Assembly (NCBI GenBank): GCA_937981585.1
Contig: CALJOA010000095.1
Span: forward strand, 1-37,792
Direction: 5' to 3'
DNA from: an uncultured Pirellulaceae bacterium
Lineage (GTDB): Bacteria; Planctomycetota; Planctomycetia; Pirellulales; Pirellulaceae
Length of the DNA: 37,792 bases
Shown: positions 35,358 to 37,792 of the stretch, one piece after another
Numbering within the stretch: position 1 is the stretch's first letter
Layout of the letters: each line of letters opens with the position of its first letter
Position numbers and translations under genes: made by a program
Notes under the pieces: model-generated
The model's input: the letters and a program-made list of their open reading frames with translations, nothing else
Databases searched by the model: none
Told to the model about the DNA's origin: nothing

Positions 35358-35412
35358 TTTCGTTCTCCAATCCGTCGGTAGTTCGCGCCAAACCCAACCT
35401 TCTGCATTTCGC

Positions 35413-35916
35413 CTAAACGCTTGGAAGCCCTTGAACTCGCCGCCACGCACTGATTTGACCAAGATGTCCGTTCTCATGGTTGAACATCAAGTAAGGCAAC
35501 GCGATACCGGCGACCGGCATGACTTTTTTCCATCTTTCCAACTTGATCTCATTGGCAAAAACGGAATCGTCGGCGTTGCCCAGCAGTTCTGCAACTTGCT
35601 CATGTCCGTCAACAAAGGCTTGAACGAGCTCTTCATTGGAAGCATAAACGTCGCGAGTCGATTGAGGCTTGGAATTCATTCCAAACTGGTGACCTTTAGG
35701 ATCTTCAAACTCTTCACCTTTGATGATCGCGCCGATGATCGGCAAGTACACGTTGAGGTGGCTTAGCACCCAAGCCGGATGGTTGGCTGGTGCGTTTGGA
35801 TCCGTGGCTGGCTGAGCCACCATTTGTTCGTTGCTCAGATCAGCGACCAGTTTGGGGCCGTAATCTGCATTTTTTTTCCAAGCGAATAGATATCCGTCGA
35901 TAATCGGTGAGGCCAT
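35413..35916 (-). CDS. DinB/YfiT-like superfamily protein
   Basis: 167 residues from the ATG at 35916 (MASPIIDGYLFAWKKN); an upstream ATG at 35991 adds a hydrophilic leader that looks non-coding. The four-helix DinB-like pattern is supported by a first histidine in HPAWVLSHLNVYLP and a C-terminal pair in MFNHENGHLGQISAWRR, the usual three-histidine metal site. The ending GQISAWRRVQGLPS is typical of the family. Relatives include metal-dependent thiol transferases and stress-induced proteins; the substrate here is unknown. Cytoplasmic. Confidence 0.83.
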   Translation of the reverse strand: MASPIIDGYLFAWKKNADYGPKLVADLSNEQMVAQPATDPNAPANHPAWVLSHLNVYLPIIGAIIKGEEFEDPKGHQFGMNSKPQSTRDVYASNEELVQAFVDGHEQVAELLGNADDSVFANEIKLERWKKVMPVAGIALPYLMFNHENGHLGQISAWRRVQGLPSV

Positions 35917-36089
35917 AACTGTTTTCTCGCTTCGTAGTTTGTTGTTTGATCGATCTGATTGGTTACATTTATTGTCTATGGTCGGCAGCAACGTGACCTC
36001 CCTGACAATCGGACAACCAGTTTTGTATCATGGTCAAGCTGGATTTTGGAAGTGGTCCCAGACTATTACGCGAACATTGCTCGACAATT

Positions 36090-36437
36090 ATGAGACTTTT
36101 CGAAGGAACTGAGTTCGATCGACCGCCCACGTGCGAACGTTGTGAACTGCTTGAATCTGAGTGCAAGTGTCCGCCGCCTGAGCTGGAACCGATTCCGCCG
36201 GGTAATCTGACCGCGCGGGTTGCGGTCGAAAGACGTAAAAAGGGAAAGGTCGTCACGGTTATTCGAGGTCTCAACGAAGGCCATCCGGGAAACCATCTTG
36301 GCGATCTGCTAACCCGGCTGAAGAACGCTTGCGGCGCCGGGGGGACGATTCAAGATCCCGGAATCGAGATTCAGGGTGATCACTCGGAGCGGTTGAAAAA
36401 ATTGCTTGCTGAACTTGGCTATAAAATTCGCAGCTAG
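36090..36437 (+). CDS. SUI1/YciH-like translation factor family protein
   Basis: 115 residues from the ATG at 36090; a longer frame starts at 36030, but MRLFEGTEFDRPPTC matches the start I would expect for this bacterial group. The N-terminal region has four cysteines (15, 18, 25, 27: CERCELLESECKC) that could bind zinc. The C-terminal half is a SUI1/eIF1 fold: VAVERRKKGKVVTVIRGL, LLTRLKNACGAGGTIQD, then IEIQGDHSERLKKLLAELG. Bacterial YciH-type proteins are thought to influence start-codon selection; here that role is inferred from homology only. Confidence 0.88.
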   Translation: MRLFEGTEFDRPPTCERCELLESECKCPPPELEPIPPGNLTARVAVERRKKGKVVTVIRGLNEGHPGNHLGDLLTRLKNACGAGGTIQDPGIEIQGDHSERLKKLLAELGYKIRS

Positions 36438-36489
36438 GCAGCGGTCTGCCAAAAGCGGAACAGAAGAAAAAAGATTTCACAGATTGAGG

Positions 36490-36574
36490 CCACAGATTCA
36501 CACAGATCTTCACGGATCCGGGCGTGCAAGATCCGTGTCCATCTGTGCAGATCCGTGGCTAAAGCTTCCGTGAT
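36490..36574. repeat. GxxExxY-associated palindromic repeat, copy 1
   Basis: An 85-nt nested hairpin starting CCACAGATTCACACAGATCT and ending CTTCCGTGAT. Inner pairs include CACAGAT/ATCTGTG and CACGGAT/ATCCGTG, enclosed by CCACAGAT/ATCCGTGG (one mismatch). It is nearly identical to copy 2. Confidence 0.9.
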
Positions 36575-36609
36575 GCGGGCCGCGCTGTCAGCGACTCAAT
36601 TTAAGAGCC
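36573..36609 (+). pseudogene. Decayed fragment of a GxxExxY-type gene
   Basis: This 37-nt stretch between repeat copies 1 and 2 shares a 20-of-21-nt run (gatgcgggccg-gctgtcagc) with the intact gene at 36839 onward. Translated in the matching frame it reads MRAALSATQFKS against MRAELSARNLKC in the gene. Only a remnant remains. Confidence 0.6.
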
Positions 36610-36693
36610 ACAGATTCACACAGATCTTCACGGATACGGCACGCAAGATATCCGTGTCCATCTGTGCAGATCCGTGGCTAAAACTTCCGTGAT
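36608..36693. repeat. GxxExxY-associated palindromic repeat, copy 2
   Basis: 86 nt, almost identical to copy 1. The inner stem is longer here (CACGGATA/TATCCGTG, broken by one base). It ends 48 bp before the GxxExxY ATG. Confidence 0.9.
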
Positions 36694-36740
36694 TAGAATG
36701 AATACCTTATTGTAAGAATTCGAAGCCAAGAGAAACCAAC

Positions 36741-37103
36741 ATGCTCCACAAAGACATCACTGAAAAAATCATCGGCGCATCGTTCGAAGTTCACAACGAA
36801 CTCGGCTACGGCTTCCTCGAAAAAGTCTACAAAAACGCGATGCGGGCCGAGCTGTCAGCTCGCAACTTGAAATGCGTCGCCGAACATCAGATTAAGGTTC
36901 ACTACAAGAACACTATCGTCGGCGACTACTATGCAGACTTATTTGTAGATGATTCTGTGATTGTGGAACTCAAAGTCGCCAAACAATACAACCCAAGTGA
37001 TGAGGCGCAATTGATCAATGAGCTCAAAGCCACGCGCGTGAAAGTTGGCCTGTTGATCAACTTCGGGAAAGAGAAAGTCGAATTCAAACGATTGGTTTAT
37101 TAG
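36741..37103 (+). CDS. GxxExxY family protein (PDDEXK_3-like)
   Basis: 120 residues, the usual length. The family signature is GASFEVHNELGYGFLEKVYKN (residues 12-32), with the GxxxxVHxxLGxGxxExxY pattern. A nuclease-like core follows: DYYADLFVDDSVIVELKV (Asp and ELK of a PD-(D/E)xK-type site), then LRATRVK-like text and LLINFGKEKVEFKRLVY. The family is placed with PD-(D/E)xK proteins, but no activity is established. The gene sits between palindromic repeats on both sides, a layout suggestive of a mobile or repeat-linked unit. A start context typical of Shine-Dalgarno is absent. Confidence 0.92.
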   Translation: MLHKDITEKIIGASFEVHNELGYGFLEKVYKNAMRAELSARNLKCVAEHQIKVHYKNTIVGDYYADLFVDDSVIVELKVAKQYNPSDEAQLINELKATRVKVGLLINFGKEKVEFKRLVY

Positions 37104-37120
37104 CGCAAGGCTTGACCTCG

Positions 37121-37186
37121 CCACAGATTCACACAGAGCTTCACGGATACGGCGCACAAAATATCCGTGTCAATCCGTGGCTGAAA
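37121..37186. repeat. GxxExxY-associated palindromic repeat, copy 3 (shorter)
   Basis: 66 nt beginning CCACAGATTCACACAGAGCT and ending ATCCGTGGCTGAAA, 17 bp after the GxxExxY stop. It lacks the internal ATCTGTGCAG segment of copies 1 and 2. Confidence 0.85.
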
Positions 37187-37298
37187 TCCAACAAACGCAA
37201 GTTACCGAATGTGGTCGTACAGCCAAGTTGGGGCTCGAATCTGAGGGAGCCAACGTCAGCGGCTGCTGAATGGCCGCAATTCTCGGCGAATAAAGAAG

Positions 37299-37371
37299 TG
37301 GACCCGAACGGGATCGAACCGTCGACCTCTACACTGCCAGTGTAGCGCTCTCCCAGCTGAGCTACGGGCCC
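37299..37371 (-). tRNA. tRNA-Ala (anticodon GGC)
   Basis: A 73-nt cloverleaf. Acceptor GGGCCCG pairs with CGGGTCC and contains the G3:U70 pair that marks alanine tRNAs. The D arm is GCTC-AGCTGGGA-GAGC, and the anticodon arm CTACA-CTGGCAG-TGTAG carries GGC. The T arm has GGTTCGATCC. The discriminator base is A and no CCA is encoded. Confidence 0.97.
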
Positions 37372-37408
37372 TTGATTACCCATGGACTCGCGTACCTGAG
37401 TAAAATGT

Positions 37409-37438
37409 AAAGTAGCAGCCGAGTCCCGGAATTGTCAA
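37409..37438 (-). promoter_or_regulatory. Promoter of the tRNA-Ala gene
   Basis: On the minus strand, a perfect TTGACA (37438-37433) is followed after 18 bp by TACTTT (37414-37409). Transcription would start about 30 nt before the tRNA 5' end. Confidence 0.6.
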
Positions 37439-37674
37439 GGCTCAGAGACGTGCAAAAGGCGGATCGCCAATGTTCAGAGCCTTTTCGTCTGCAGACAAAA
37501 TTGTCGGGCATACAGAGAACGCAAAAACGAACGCAGAAATTAAACAAAATTTGATAATTGAAAACGTCGGTTCAAACCTGGGAAAGAAAAAGATCTGGAA
37601 GGTTTAGCTTGGGCTTGCGAGGTTACACCTCCAAAAATTTCCATTCAAAGAAATTTATTGTTTCGACGATGGGT

Positions 37675-37792
37675 CTAAAACCCTCGCCTTCAGGCGACCC
37701 CCTCGGGATTTTGTTATGCTGATCTGATGGAAAACTATCGGACAGGTTCGCATACGCGTTATAGCATAGAGTACCACTTCGTCTGGATAACG
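37675..37792 (+). mobile_element. Left end of an IS200-type insertion sequence (cut by window edge)
   Basis: A short subterminal hairpin TCGCC-TTCA-GGCGA (37684-37697) precedes the transposase start by 29 nt, as in IS200/IS605 left ends recognised by TnpA. The exact outer boundary is uncertain; these elements have no terminal inverted repeats. The 300-bp stretch from the tRNA to here holds only the tRNA promoter. Confidence 0.75.
37727..37792 (+). CDS. tnpA: IS200-type transposase, N-terminal fragment
   Basis: The 22 codons in the window read MENYRTGSHTRYSIEYHFVW followed by IT, which matches the very conserved N-terminus of Y1/HUH single-strand transposases of the IS200 group (YxxxSHxxxxxxYHxVWxTK). 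The gene continues beyond the right edge, so integrity cannot be judged. Confidence 0.88.
   Translation, partial: MENYRTGSHTRYSIEYHFVWIT

Noticed and set aside
37565-37580. A T-arm-like GGTTCAAACC that might indicate a second tRNA
   Set aside because: The flanking stem does not pair and no acceptor or anticodon arm can be built around it.

Overview
The window looks like a chromosomal segment from a planctomycete, most likely a Pirellulales-type marine bacterium. This is inferred from protein content, not from a marker gene: a YTV-repeat protein, a giant secreted protein with an LEPR-like motif near its N-terminus, a PqqD-like/M50/HlyD fusion, a bacterial SUI1 protein with a four-cysteine N-terminus, a GxxExxY gene with flanking repeats, few recognisable Shine-Dalgarno sites, and many palindromic intergenic repeats.

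Region 1 (1-17166, all minus strand) is the most distinctive part. Read in the direction of transcription it encodes a shortened SecA-like ATPase, a periplasmic HlyD-type adaptor, a GAF-GAF-TM-HlyD fusion, a PqqD-like/M50 zinc protease/HlyD fusion, a TolC-type outer-membrane protein, an intrinsic terminator, and then a giant repeat protein (DUF4347 plus alternating He_PIG and cadherin/VCBS-like repeats) that runs off the left edge. This resembles a type I secretion locus with its substrate, except that no HlyB-type ABC transporter is present and the only ATPase is a SecA paralogue that appears to lack the part that normally engages SecY. A SecA-powered or SecA-assisted adaptor/TolC export route for the giant protein is the leading hypothesis for an undescribed system. 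It is inference from gene order and domain content.

Region 2 (17682-20168) holds a divergently oriented secreted YTV-repeat protein and a small bacterial PH-domain membrane protein, with a foldback repeat between them.

Region 3 (20472-25252, plus strand) has an overlapping pair of M16 peptidase genes (one without and one with the zinc motif), a 197-bp foldback element, accD, and a Ser/Thr kinase with an altered catalytic loop. Region 4 (25313-30290, minus strand) is a three-gene ABC exporter operon: ATPase, permease, and a large membrane-anchored protein of unknown function.

Region 5 (30832-37792) is mixed housekeeping and accessory content: folC, a DUF1294 membrane protein, a fatty acid desaturase, an unknown protein, a DinB-like protein, a SUI1/YciH-like factor, a GxxExxY gene between nested palindromic repeats with a decayed copy of itself beside it, a tRNA-Ala(GGC) with a promoter, and the left end of an IS200-type element cut by the window edge.
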